From contig ALKQ01000093.1 in the NCBI GenBank assembly GCA_000440235.1, forward strand, positions 1-64,000: DNA of 64,000 bases. The letters run 5' to 3'. The notes beneath the pieces were generated by a model. The model saw nothing but the letters and a program-made list of their open reading frames with translations, was not told the DNA's origin and did not search any database. Of this stretch, positions 55,799-64,000 are shown piece after piece. A program made the position numbers and the translations under genes. Origin of the DNA: Streptococcus suis 10581. GTDB taxonomy: Bacteria > Bacillota > Bacilli > Lactobacillales > Streptococcaceae. Position 1 is the stretch's first letter, and every line of letters begins with the position of its first letter.

Positions 55799-56773
55799 TT
55801 ATCCTTCCTCTTTCAAATAGTAGGCTACATCTTTGGCAAAGTAGGTGATAATCAAGTCTGCACCTGCCCGCTTAAATCCTGTCAAGGTTTCAAGGACAAC
55901 TGCCTTTTCATCAATCCAGCCATTTTGAGCTGCAGCTTTAATCATGGCATATTCTCCGCTGACATTATAGGCAACTAAGGGAAGTTTTGTTTCCTGCCGT
56001 AACTCCCGCAGAATATCCAAGAAGGCTAGGCCTGGCTTGACCATGAGGAAGTCAGCACCTTCTTTCTCATCGCTCAGTGCCTCTCTCAAGGCTTCTAAAC
56101 GATTGGCTGGATCCATTTGGTAGGTCTTCCGATTGCCGAACTTTGGAGCACTCTCACCAGCATCGCGAAACGGTCCGTAAAAGCTAGAGGCAAACTTAAT
56201 GGCATAGGACATGATGGGAATATCTTCAAAACCTGCCTGATCCAGTCCCTGACGAATAGCCTCAACATAGCCGTCCATGGCGTTGGATGGAGCAATGATA
56301 TCCGCCCCCGCTCTTGCTTGACTAATAGCAACTTCTGCCAAGCGTGTCAAGGAAGTATCATTGTCAACCTCCTGACCTTTTAACAAACCACAATGTCCAT
56401 GACTGGTAAATTCACACAAGCAGGTATCTGCGATCACGACAAGCTGAGGGAAGTGTTCTTTGATTAGGCGAATCGCTTCCTGAACAATACCTGTTTCACA
56501 AGAGGCCTGGCTACCAATCTCATCTTTTTCCTTAGGAATGCCAAATAGAATGATACTCTTTAGCCCTAATTTTTCTACTTCTGCTACTTCGTCCACTAAC
56601 TGATGCAAGGGGAATTGATAAACTCCTGGCATGGAAGCTACTTCCTGCTTGTCTACAAGACCTTCTTTCACAAAAATAGGATAAATCAAGTCTGTGGTCA
56701 GTAGTTGGGTTTCCCTGACTAAATCGCGAATCCCTTCTGTCCTTCTCAGACGTCTGTGTCTAAAAAATACCAT
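55799..56773 (-). CDS. hemB: Delta-aminolevulinate dehydratase (porphobilinogen synthase)
   Basis: 324 residues. Zinc ligands in [14 protein letters not shown], the two active lysines in [16 protein letters not shown] and [12 protein letters not shown]. 1 nt before hemL, overlapping hemD by 14 nt. Confidence 0.96.
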   Translation of the reverse strand: MVFFRHRRLRRTEGIRDLVRETQLLTTDLIYPIFVKEGLVDKQEVASMPGVYQFPLHQLVDEVAEVEKLGLKSIILFGIPKEKDEIGSQASCETGIVQEAIRLIKEHFPQLVVIADTCLCEFTSHGHCGLLKGQEVDNDTSLTRLAEVAISQARAGADIIAPSNAMDGYVEAIRQGLDQAGFEDIPIMSYAIKFASSFYGPFRDAGESAPKFGNRKTYQMDPANRLEALREALSDEKEGADFLMVKPGLAFLDILRELRQETKLPLVAYNVSGEYAMIKAAAQNGWIDEKAVVLETLTGFKRAGADLIITYFAKDVAYYLKEEG

Positions 56774-57482
56774 ATCGTTTCTCCTTATCCATTATGGTTT
56801 CTAGCATGGCAGTGATAGAAGGCCTGTCTGGCATTAGGTCTACCTCATAACCAGAATCCATCACTGCCTGAGCTGTTGTCCTTCCAATAACTGCAATCTT
56901 ATGGCTGGTAGGCAGGCTTTTTACTACCTCTGTAAAACTATGCCAGGCAGATGGACTAGCAAAGGTCCAAATAACCCTATCTATGTTCAGATAAGTAGCC
57001 AGCTGAGCCTGACCTGCCTGATGGGCAACCGTGTCATACATCTCCCAAGCCAGCACAGAATGCCCTTCTTGCCTCAAACACTCTGCGATACGAGGATTGG
57101 CCAAATGACTCTGAGGCAACAAGATTGTTTGCCTTTCTAAGCCAAGGGCCAGCCACTCCTCTACAAAATCTTTTCCATACTGACTAGTGGACTCAAAAGC
57201 TACTGACCGTCCTGCTTCCCTGATGGAACGACTGGTCTGCTCGCCAATACTGGCAATCTGTAGGGAAGTTGGAAGATAGGGCAGGAAGTACTCAAAAGCT
57301 GTCGCACTGGTGCAGAACAGCCAATCAGCCTTTGCTAACTCCTGCTGGACTTGTTGAGGCAGAGGATGGGCCTGAAAAGCTATCAGGGGAACAATTACTA
57401 GCTGGAAGCCAGCATTTTCCAAAGCTGCTTGCAGGTCCACATCTATAGCCCCATCTCTTGTTACTACAATCGTCGCTGTCAT
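56760..57482 (-). CDS. hemD: Uroporphyrinogen-III synthase
   Basis: 240 residues, two-domain fold of the poorly conserved HemD family: [45 protein letters not shown] and [17 protein letters not shown]. Not fused to a methyltransferase. Position between hemC and hemB supports it. Confidence 0.9.
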   Translation of the reverse strand: MTATIVVTRDGAIDVDLQAALENAGFQLVIVPLIAFQAHPLPQQVQQELAKADWLFCTSATAFEYFLPYLPTSLQIASIGEQTSRSIREAGRSVAFESTSQYGKDFVEEWLALGLERQTILLPQSHLANPRIAECLRQEGHSVLAWEMYDTVAHQAGQAQLATYLNIDRVIWTFASPSAWHSFTEVVKSLPTSHKIAVIGRTTAQAVMDSGYEVDLMPDRPSITAMLETIMDKEKRYGIF

Positions 57483-58387
57483 CTTGCTGGCTCAACCCCT
57501 AGCTGATTGAGTTTCTCCACGGCCTCTTTGGCCAACTGGAAACCGTCTGGACCAGAGAGTTTGATGCGGTGGCAGTTTTTCTCACGGTCTGCCAGCATGA
57601 CTTCTAACTGATAGTCAGCTCCAACCTGCTTGGCCAAGGCAGCAATTGGGAAGGTGCAATCGGCACCCATTCCTCGTAAAAATTCCCGCTCAATGCCTGC
57701 ACAGATGGCTGTTTCAGGATGGTTTATGCCAGATAAGATATCCAATACTTGCTGGTCATCCGCCCGACATTCGATTCCCAGAGCTGCCTGGGCAATAGCA
57801 GGAAGACAAATGGATTCGTCCAAATATTCAATATCCAAGTCAGCCTGGCTGGTCCAGCCGAGCCGATTGATCCCCGCGACTGCTAAGACAATAGCATCAT
57901 ACTGGCCGTCTCGGACTTTTTGGATACGGCTATCGATATTTCCACGCAGGGACTTATAGACCAAGTCAGGCCGAACAGCCTCAAGCTGGACTTGACGACG
58001 AAGACTACTAGTCCCTACTACTGATCCAGCTGGCAAGCTAGCTAAGGTCATACCTGATTCTTTGAAAATTAAACAGTCACGCTCATCCTCACGCTCAGGA
58101 CTGGCCCCAATGACACATCCCTCAGCTAGTAGTCCAGGAACATCTTTCAAGCTATGGACTGCAATGTCAATCTCTTTTTCCACCAGTGCCTTCTCAATAT
58201 CTTTAACAAAAACACCTTTTCCACCGATTTTCTGAAGACTGACATGGACCAACTTGTCACCTGTCGTCTTATAAGGAACCAGTTCAAACTCAACATCGGG
58301 GTGTAAGGTCTTAAGGGCATCTACAACCATATTGGTCTGAGTAAGTGCTAGCTGACTTTGCCGAGTTCCCACTCTAATTATTGTCAT
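57479..58387 (-). CDS. hemC: Hydroxymethylbilane synthase
   Basis: 302 residues. RVGTRQSQLALTQTN, VHSLKDVPG, VGTSSLRRQVQL, and the dipyrromethane Cys in MGADCTFPIAALA. Overlaps hemA by 14 nt. Confidence 0.96.
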   Translation of the reverse strand: MTIIRVGTRQSQLALTQTNMVVDALKTLHPDVEFELVPYKTTGDKLVHVSLQKIGGKGVFVKDIEKALVEKEIDIAVHSLKDVPGLLAEGCVIGASPEREDERDCLIFKESGMTLASLPAGSVVGTSSLRRQVQLEAVRPDLVYKSLRGNIDSRIQKVRDGQYDAIVLAVAGINRLGWTSQADLDIEYLDESICLPAIAQAALGIECRADDQQVLDILSGINHPETAICAGIEREFLRGMGADCTFPIAALAKQVGADYQLEVMLADREKNCHRIKLSGPDGFQLAKEAVEKLNQLGVEPAR

Positions 58388-59633
58388 AATCTTCTCCTAA
58401 TCTGTCTGCTTTTAAGCCAAAAAGTTTACAGACCAAGGCAATATCATAGTCAGACCTTTCCCCGACAGACATCTCCTTGAGTTGTAAAATGGGCTCTCGA
58501 ATCAACTGATTGACAATTCCCTTCATGTGTTTGGAAATTTGTTTCTGTTCCCTTTCGGTCAAATCAGGTATCTTTCGATTGATACTTTCTAAAGATGTTG
58601 CATGAATCTGCAAGGCTTTTTCCCTCAATTCACGAATAAGCGGAACAATTCCCAACTGCGCTTGCCACTCTTGGTATTTGACCAACTCATCCTCTATTTC
58701 CAAAACAATCTGATTGGCAATTTCTCTTCTTTCTTCATGATAGACTTCCAGTTGATTGCTGAGATTCTCGATGGTATAGAGGGTCATCTGTTCACTGGGA
58801 TGAACGGTCCTAGGTAGACAAAGGTCAAAGGCGATAACACTTTCTTTTAGCATAGTTGGAAAGAGAATGTAGCCACCTACTTTTACAGCCGAGAATACAA
58901 CATCCGCATCCGCAACCGCTGCTTCTAGCTGGTCCCAGCTAAAAGCTTGCACACGTTGTTCCTGTAGAAAATACTGGGCCTTTGAAACTGTCCGATTGAC
59001 CAAGCGGATTTGTTCAAAAGGTTTTTTCAGCAAGTATTTGGTCACCAGTTGGCCGATTTCACCCAGGCCGATAACCGCTACCGTTTTTCCAGAATAGTCA
59101 AAATCCGTCTGCTCTAGCATTTGCACCGCTGTTAAGCCTATGGAAATCGGTCGAGCATTGATGCGGTATTCTTCATGCATTCGTTTGGCAAAGGTCATGA
59201 CCTGCTTAAAGACCTGATTTAAGATAACTCCAGTCGTCCCAACTGTCTGAGCTCTGGCAAAGGCCCGTTTCAACTGACCTAGAATTTGAGTTTCTCCTAA
59301 AATCTTCGATTCCAGTCCGATGGACACTCTCAGTAGGTGTTCCAAGACCTGATCGGCTTCTTTGAAAATCAGACAGGGCTCTACTTCTTTCGCTTCCAGC
59401 TGAAACCAGTTCAGTAAAAATCGTTTGGCATAATAGCGTCCTGTATGGAGCTGGTCCACCACTAGATACAGCTCTGTTCGATTACAGGTCGATACAATGA
59501 CCGTTTCAAAAATACTTTTCTCTTGGTTGAGGGCCCGTAAGGCCTGGTCCACTTCCTCGTCGGAAAAGTGTGCCCTCTCCAACAAACTAAACGGTGTATT
59601 TTGATGGGTCAATCCAACATATAATAGGTCCAT
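58374..59633 (-). CDS. hemA: Glutamyl-tRNA reductase
   Basis: 419 residues. VGLTHQNTPFSLLERAHFS, catalytic Cys in IVSTCNRTELYLVV, VGLGEIGQLVTKYL nucleotide site and a helical dimerisation domain. First committed step to tetrapyrroles. Follows the precorrin-2 dehydrogenase by 15 nt. Confidence 0.96.
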   Translation of the reverse strand: MDLLYVGLTHQNTPFSLLERAHFSDEEVDQALRALNQEKSIFETVIVSTCNRTELYLVVDQLHTGRYYAKRFLLNWFQLEAKEVEPCLIFKEADQVLEHLLRVSIGLESKILGETQILGQLKRAFARAQTVGTTGVILNQVFKQVMTFAKRMHEEYRINARPISIGLTAVQMLEQTDFDYSGKTVAVIGLGEIGQLVTKYLLKKPFEQIRLVNRTVSKAQYFLQEQRVQAFSWDQLEAAVADADVVFSAVKVGGYILFPTMLKESVIAFDLCLPRTVHPSEQMTLYTIENLSNQLEVYHEERREIANQIVLEIEDELVKYQEWQAQLGIVPLIRELREKALQIHATSLESINRKIPDLTEREQKQISKHMKGIVNQLIREPILQLKEMSVGERSDYDIALVCKLFGLKADRLGEDYDNN

Positions 59634-59648
59634 AACGTACTAACCTTT

Positions 59649-60089
59649 TCATTCTAACTCTTCTAACAGTGCTTCAATTTTCTGACGTATGGCTTTTGAA
59701 TAGGCAGCAGAAGCACCATTTGTTGAAATCATGACAGAAAAATTTTTTCCCTTGGCCATTGCTACATTATAAAAATCAGAATGGTTCTTGTCACCAGTAT
59801 TGTTGACCAACTGACTAGGATCGGCATCCTCCATCACTTGCAGATTGACACTGGCTTGGTCGGTACAGGCAAAGGCTAATGTTGCACCCTCTAAATCTCC
59901 TTTTTGATAGGGTCTAGCAAGCCAGGTCACTTGTGTAGCATCAATACTGGAGTGCAGGTCCGGGCTAATCACTGTGACCAGGGCTCCCTCATCTAGCAAG
60001 CCCTTGATTTTTCTGGAAGCAACCTTGCCCCCACCTACTACAACAACCTTTTTTCCTTTTATGTTAATCATAACTGGGTACATGGTCAC
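59649..60089 (-). CDS. Precorrin-2 dehydrogenase (CysG/Met8 N-terminal type)
   Basis: 146 residues. VVVVGGGKVASRKIKGLLDEGALVTVISP is the NAD site and the catalytic Asp lies in the following strand-helix. Oxidises precorrin-2 to sirohydrochlorin. The C-terminal dimerisation/chelatase part of Met8 is shortened, as in many Firmicute versions. Overlaps the ATR gene by 4 nt. Confidence 0.88.
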   Translation of the reverse strand: MTMYPVMINIKGKKVVVVGGGKVASRKIKGLLDEGALVTVISPDLHSSIDATQVTWLARPYQKGDLEGATLAFACTDQASVNLQVMEDADPSQLVNNTGDKNHSDFYNVAMAKGKNFSVMISTNGASAAYSKAIRQKIEALLEELE

Positions 60090-60670
60090 GCCTCCTTTTT
60101 CCGACTTCGAAAAATCTTAGAGCTGCGTTCATAGACCGTATCAGCTACCCCTAATCTAAAATTGACTAGGCGAGCGAGGACAAAAAAGTAGTCTGATAAA
60201 CGGTTAATATAGACAAGACCGACTGGATTTACCTTTTCTTCTATCTCCATTAAGGCTACCATTCGGCGTTCAAGTCTTCTGGTAAGCGTTCTTGCCATGT
60301 GGAGAGAACTGGCAATCAAATGCCCACCTGGTATGATGAACTTTTCCAACTGCGGTGGCTGGTGCATATAGGCATCCATACGTTCTTCCAGCCAATTCAC
60401 ATTTGCTTCTTCTTGTTTATAAGGACGCAATTCCCTTGGTGTAGCTAGGTCACTGCCACAATCAAAGAGCTGCTGCTGGATTTGCTCGCACTCCAGTCGA
60501 AGATCGTCCAATTCTGGGTATTCACTCATCTCCGCAACTATTCTTCCTAGCAGTGAACACAGCTCATCCATAGTCCCGTAAGCTTCCACGCGCTCATGGG
60601 TCTTGGAAACTCGGTCACCACCATAAAGGCGAGTTTTCCCACTATCTCCATATCCTGTATAAATTCGCAT
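60086..60670 (-). CDS. pduO: PduO-type corrinoid adenosyltransferase
   Basis: About 194 residues. YTGYGDSGKTRLYGGDRVSKTHERVEAYGTMDELCSLLG and RTLTRRLERRMVAL are PduO-type motifs (quoted in pieces: GDSGKTRLYGG, RRLERRMV). Adenosylates cob(I)alamin. Start at 60670 is preceded by GGAAGGG. A second adenosyltransferase besides EutT. Confidence 0.93.
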   Translation of the reverse strand: MRIYTGYGDSGKTRLYGGDRVSKTHERVEAYGTMDELCSLLGRIVAEMSEYPELDDLRLECEQIQQQLFDCGSDLATPRELRPYKQEEANVNWLEERMDAYMHQPPQLEKFIIPGGHLIASSLHMARTLTRRLERRMVALMEIEEKVNPVGLVYINRLSDYFFVLARLVNFRLGVADTVYERSSKIFRSRKKEA

Positions 60671-60690
60671 ATATTTTCCCTTCCTAACGG

Positions 60691-62178
60691 TCAAGCTAAG
60701 ATGTCATAGATAGCTGCCATGTCCAAGGATTCTCTCAAAATAGTTGCTAACTTATCGTACTCTCTATCCTTTATGGTCTGAATGGCTTCTACTTGCTGGT
60801 CAAGAGCTGGCAAGCCTTTTCTAATTCTTAATTGATTTAGGTAATCACGGGTCCATGCCAGATTGTCGAAAATACCATGTAGATAGGTCCCTTGAACCTG
60901 ACCACCATGTCCAATAGCTCCATCCTGACGCTCCGTCGCCTCGCCATTTTGCAAAACAATGGTTGAAAATGCTTGAACACCATCACCCAAACAGGTTTCC
61001 CCCATATGGATTTCATAACCTTCTAAGCAGTAGTCACCTTGCCGAGCTTGGACCTGAGTGGTACACTTATTGGCTTGGAAGATAGTGGTTGTGTCTAAAA
61101 GCCCAAGAGCAGGTATGTCCTGAATGCTGGACTCAACCCCTAAGGGATCCGACAAGTGTTGACCAAGTAACTGGTAGCCACCACAAATACCAAAAATAGC
61201 ACTTCCTTCTTGGAAACAACGATGAATTTCTTTATCCAAGCCCGACTCGACCAAATAAACCATATCCTCAATGGTATTCTTACTTCCTGGTAAAATCAAG
61301 AGGTCTGGCCTACCAAGTTCATCACCTGGTCTGACATAACGAACAGACACGTCAGGCTGCATTTCTAGACTATTAAAATCTGTAAAATTAGACATCCTAT
61401 TCAGATTGATAATGGCAATATCCAAGTCTTTTTGAGGATTATATTTCCGGCTTTTTTGAACTAGGGCAACACTATCTTCACTATCAATGTTGAGCTGGGC
61501 ATAAGGGACTACACCCAAAACAGGAACCTTAGTCAAGTCCTCAATCATGTCGATTCCTGACTGAAGCAGGGCAACGTCACCTCGGAATTTATTGATAATT
61601 ACTCCCTTGATTCGTTGGCGATCTTCCTCTGGCATGAGCATGATTGTCCCATAAATCGAAGCAAAGACACCACCCTTATCAATATCCGCTACCAAGATAA
61701 CCGGTGCATCAACCAATCTAGCCATACCCATATTAACAATATCTCGGTCGTTCAAATTGATCTCAGCTGGGCTACCTGCTCCCTCAAGCAATATTATATC
61801 ATTTTCAGCACTCAGTTCCTCATAAACTTCTTTGATCTTAGGAAGTAGCTCCTGCTTAAATTCGTGGTACTCGACCGCATCCATATCCGTTAGGACCTGT
61901 CCCATGAAAACAACCTGTGATTTTCGGTCTGAGGTCGGTTTGAGAAGAACAGGGTTCATCCGAACATCTGGTTCAACCTGAGCAGCCTCCGCTTGAAAGA
62001 CCTGGGCCCGTCCCATTTCTTGACCTGTTTTGGTGATATAAGAATTAAGGGCCATATTCTGTGATTTGAAGGGCACAACCCGCAGGCCATCCTGCTTAAA
62101 AATACGACACAAACCTGCTACGATAATACTCTTACCGGCATCCGAAGCTGTTCCTTGAATCATCAATGATTTTGCCAT
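60691..62178 (-). CDS. cbiP: Cobyric acid synthase
   Basis: 495 residues. N-terminal MIQGTASDAGKS nucleotide loop and C-terminal glutamine amidotransferase domain with FGICGGYQLLG. Amidates four corrin side chains. Overlaps cbiO by 47 nt. Confidence 0.96.
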   Translation of the reverse strand: MAKSLMIQGTASDAGKSIIVAGLCRIFKQDGLRVVPFKSQNMALNSYITKTGQEMGRAQVFQAEAAQVEPDVRMNPVLLKPTSDRKSQVVFMGQVLTDMDAVEYHEFKQELLPKIKEVYEELSAENDIILLEGAGSPAEINLNDRDIVNMGMARLVDAPVILVADIDKGGVFASIYGTIMLMPEEDRQRIKGVIINKFRGDVALLQSGIDMIEDLTKVPVLGVVPYAQLNIDSEDSVALVQKSRKYNPQKDLDIAIINLNRMSNFTDFNSLEMQPDVSVRYVRPGDELGRPDLLILPGSKNTIEDMVYLVESGLDKEIHRCFQEGSAIFGICGGYQLLGQHLSDPLGVESSIQDIPALGLLDTTTIFQANKCTTQVQARQGDYCLEGYEIHMGETCLGDGVQAFSTIVLQNGEATERQDGAIGHGGQVQGTYLHGIFDNLAWTRDYLNQLRIRKGLPALDQQVEAIQTIKDREYDKLATILRESLDMAAIYDILA

Positions 62179-62980
62179 AGTCTTTTCCTAACCTTTCAAA
62201 AAATTCCTGTTCATTTTCTGCCAATGGGAGCCCCATTGCTAGATGTAATTTTACTAGCCAAGGTAAAGATAAGCGTGCCTTCTCTAAGATTTCCTCTTCT
62301 AAAAAGACACTGCCTACTTCGCCTTCCAAGACTAATTTCCCCTTATCAAGTAGGTAAACGTAGTCGCAGCAATCATACATCAAATCCATATCATGACTGG
62401 TCAAGATAATTTTTGTTCCTTGCTTGGCCAATTTTTTCATTAGAAACATCATGTGATTCCGACCACGCGGATCTAAACCTGCAGTCGGTTCATCCAGAAG
62501 TAAGTACTTAGGTTGTAAGGCTAAAACACCTGCAATCGCCACCTTTTTCTTCTGACCAAAACTCAAATAGTGAACAGGGCGATTTCGCAAATGTTCGATA
62601 TGCATATCTTTTAACGCCTTATCCACACGCTCCTTTATTTCTGGCTCTGGATAGGAGAGATTACGAAGGGCCAGGGCCACATCATCTTCCACCACTGAGT
62701 AAAACAACTGTTGTTCAGGGTCTTGAAAAACAATTCCGACCTCTTGGCGATAGGCATAGAGTGCTTTTTTAGAATAGACAAGCGATTTCTGTTGGTAATA
62801 CACCCTTCCATCTTGTGGTTGGTAGAGGCCCATGATAACTTTCATCAGAGTAGACTTACCAGAGCCATTTGCTCCTAAAACACCGACGATTTGCCCCTTA
62901 TCAAAGTCCATAGTTACATCTTCGAGGACCTTTCCAAAGTCTAGATTATAGGTGTAACTGATATTCTCCACACTTAGCAT
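62132..62980 (-). CDS. cbiO: Cobalt ECF transporter ATPase
   Basis: 282 residues. Walker A GANGSGKSTLMK, Q-loop VFQDPEQQLF, signature LSFGQKKKVAIAG and Walker B LLLDEPTAGLD. Drives cobalt uptake with CbiM, CbiN, CbiQ. 9 nt after cbiQ. Confidence 0.96.
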   Translation of the reverse strand: MLSVENISYTYNLDFGKVLEDVTMDFDKGQIVGVLGANGSGKSTLMKVIMGLYQPQDGRVYYQQKSLVYSKKALYAYRQEVGIVFQDPEQQLFYSVVEDDVALALRNLSYPEPEIKERVDKALKDMHIEHLRNRPVHYLSFGQKKKVAIAGVLALQPKYLLLDEPTAGLDPRGRNHMMFLMKKLAKQGTKIILTSHDMDLMYDCCDYVYLLDKGKLVLEGEVGSVFLEEEILEKARLSLPWLVKLHLAMGLPLAENEQEFFERLGKDYGKIIDDSRNSFGCR

Positions 62981-62989
62981 GATAACCTC

Positions 62990-63655
62990 CTAAGGATCAA
63001 AGCGAAATTCTAACATATCATTGATCTGTCGATTTGCTCTCATCAATCTAGTAAATAATTGACTAGCCAACAAACCCATAGTTTGATAGCTCTGCTTGAC
63101 TGTTCCAAAACCAAATTTCAAATCAAGTGTATCTCGCATGACAAGAAATTCTTCCAAAAACATGAAGATAAAGCGATACATAAAGACAATTACTTCCAAC
63201 AATTCATTTGGAATGCGAAAACTTCTTAACAAGTCAATCAACTGTCTAAATGGTACAGTGAGAACAAAAAAGTAGGTAGACATCAAACAAGCATAACTTC
63301 TCACAAACACAGCAATGGTTTGATCTAGACTAGCACGAGTGATAACTGCATAGCCCTTCCACAAAGGTAAGGCTAGAATAAGATCCTTTGATGGAGATTC
63401 TTGAAAACTCACGGCCATGGTTACTAAACTGATAAAAACAAAAGGCAAGGTTAACAATAGCCATTTTGCATATGTTTTCCAATGTAACTTTGCTAGGTAA
63501 CAAGTCACTGGGAATAAGCCCACTATAATAGCCCATTGCAGGCTAGGAATTCCTGTAAAAGAAATTCCTAGCAACAATAGGTAAATCCCTAATTTTACTT
63601 TGGGAGATAGGCCTACCAATCGATTCTGGTAGGCGTATTGATCAATGATTAACAT
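62990..63655 (-). CDS. cbiQ: Cobalt ECF transporter transmembrane protein
   Basis: About 221 residues with five hydrophobic segments. The C-terminal part with LLRSFRIPNELLEVIVFMYRF carries the A-x-x-x-R-x-x coupling region. Start at 63655 (MLIIDQYAY) overlaps cbiN by 14 nt; the frame to 63784 lies within cbiN. Confidence 0.93.
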   Translation of the reverse strand: MLIIDQYAYQNRLVGLSPKVKLGIYLLLLGISFTGIPSLQWAIIVGLFPVTCYLAKLHWKTYAKWLLLTLPFVFISLVTMAVSFQESPSKDLILALPLWKGYAVITRASLDQTIAVFVRSYACLMSTYFFVLTVPFRQLIDLLRSFRIPNELLEVIVFMYRFIFMFLEEFLVMRDTLDLKFGFGTVKQSYQTMGLLASQLFTRLMRANRQINDMLEFRFDP

Positions 63656-63923
63656 ATTTCTTTCCCTTGTGATAACCCAATACATAGGTAATAATACCCA
63701 CACCAATGCTACCTTGTAGAGTGAAGAGTAAGCTCTCAATCTCACCACTAGCTGGTTCATAAATTGAAGCGAACCATGGTTCATAATCTGGATTAACCTC
63801 TGTAATGGCTACTTCAGCACCGCCATCCGAACCCCCAAACTCGGCGTCTTTAGGCGCTAAGAAGAAGGCACCAACAGCAATCAGAACACAAGTCAACAAT
63901 AAAAGAATATTTTGCTTTTTCAT
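63642..63923 (-). CDS. cbiN: Cobalt transport protein CbiN
   Basis: 93 residues. Two membrane helices (LLLLTCVLIAVGAFFLAP and SIGVGIITYVLGYHKG) joined by an acidic loop with YEPWFASIYEPASGEIESLLF. Begins 1 nt after the cbiM stop. Confidence 0.95.
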   Translation of the reverse strand: MKKQNILLLLTCVLIAVGAFFLAPKDAEFGGSDGGAEVAITEVNPDYEPWFASIYEPASGEIESLLFTLQGSIGVGIITYVLGYHKGKKYVNH

Positions 63924-63924
63924 C

Positions 63925-64000
63925 TTAGAACACTCCCACTTCTTCTTTTTTAGCATTGGCTACAACTAAGTTATACAGGACTACTGACAAAAGACCTTCA
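63925..64000 (-). CDS. cbiM: Cobalt transport protein CbiM, C-terminal end (partial)
   Basis: Only the last 24 residues (EGLLSVVLYNLVVANAKKEE..) and TAA are in the window; the rest is beyond 64000. The tail and the following cbiN identify it. Confidence 0.8.
   Translation of the reverse strand, partial: EGLLSVVLYNLVVANAKKEEVGVF

Overview
The window looks like a Streptococcus chromosome (low GC, Firmicute ribosome binding sites, an LPxTG surface protein, PyrR attenuators, CcpA boxes). Gene content fits the S. suis / S. sanguinis side of the genus, but the species cannot be fixed from this sequence alone.

1-9.8 kb: one end of an integrative conjugative element (ICE), all on the minus strand: replication initiator, PcfB-like protein, VirD4 coupling protein, SSB-like protein, Maff2-like, VirB6-like, PrgI-like, VirB4 ATPase, and the start of a very large hydrophilic protein that runs off the left edge. 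No integrase or relaxase is visible. 9.8-13.5 kb: chromosomal genes (YkgJ-type protein, maf, cell-wall 5'-nucleotidase). 13.5-20.4 kb: pyrimidine genes pyrC, pyrE, pyrF, pyrD, pyrK with ung, a GT2 glycosyltransferase and a pyrophosphatase-like gene, carrying two PyrR attenuators. 20.4-27.1 kb: a LysR regulator, then glycogen synthesis glgC-glgD-glgA-glgB with a cre box. 27.1-28.1 kb: an orphan amino-acid-binding lipoprotein.

28.2-50.1 kb: a single minus-strand cluster that merges ethanolamine and propanediol microcompartment genes. In transcription order: eutG, eutS, eutV, eutA, eutB, eutC, eutL, pduK, eutE, eutM (two copies), eutT, pduL, pduM, eutN, eutH, eutQ, pduB, pduC, pduD, pduE, pduG, pduH, a pduO-like gene, pduF, ackA/pduW. 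Two AdoCbl enzymes (EutBC and PduCDE) share one shell, one aldehyde dehydrogenase and one phosphotransacylase. 50.5-50.9 kb (plus strand): an AdoCbl riboswitch fused to an ANTAR dual hairpin and terminator, i.e. a EutX/Rli55-type regulatory RNA. 50.9-64 kb: the downstream part of a cobalamin operon (cbiM, cbiN, cbiQ, cbiO, cbiP, pduO-type ATR, precorrin-2 dehydrogenase, hemA, hemC, hemD, hemB, hemL, cobU, cobS, cobC, then two flavoproteins), which supplies the cofactor for both dehydratases.

The most interesting result is regulatory. The response regulator EutV lacks its phosphoacceptor aspartate (Ser54 instead), has a degenerate acidic pocket, and has no EutW histidine kinase beside it, yet its RNA targets (dual hairpins with A1/G4 hexaloops before eutG and eutA) and the decoy RNA are intact. 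This suggests a locus that has dropped ethanolamine sensing and responds only to AdoCbl, the signal common to both merged pathways.
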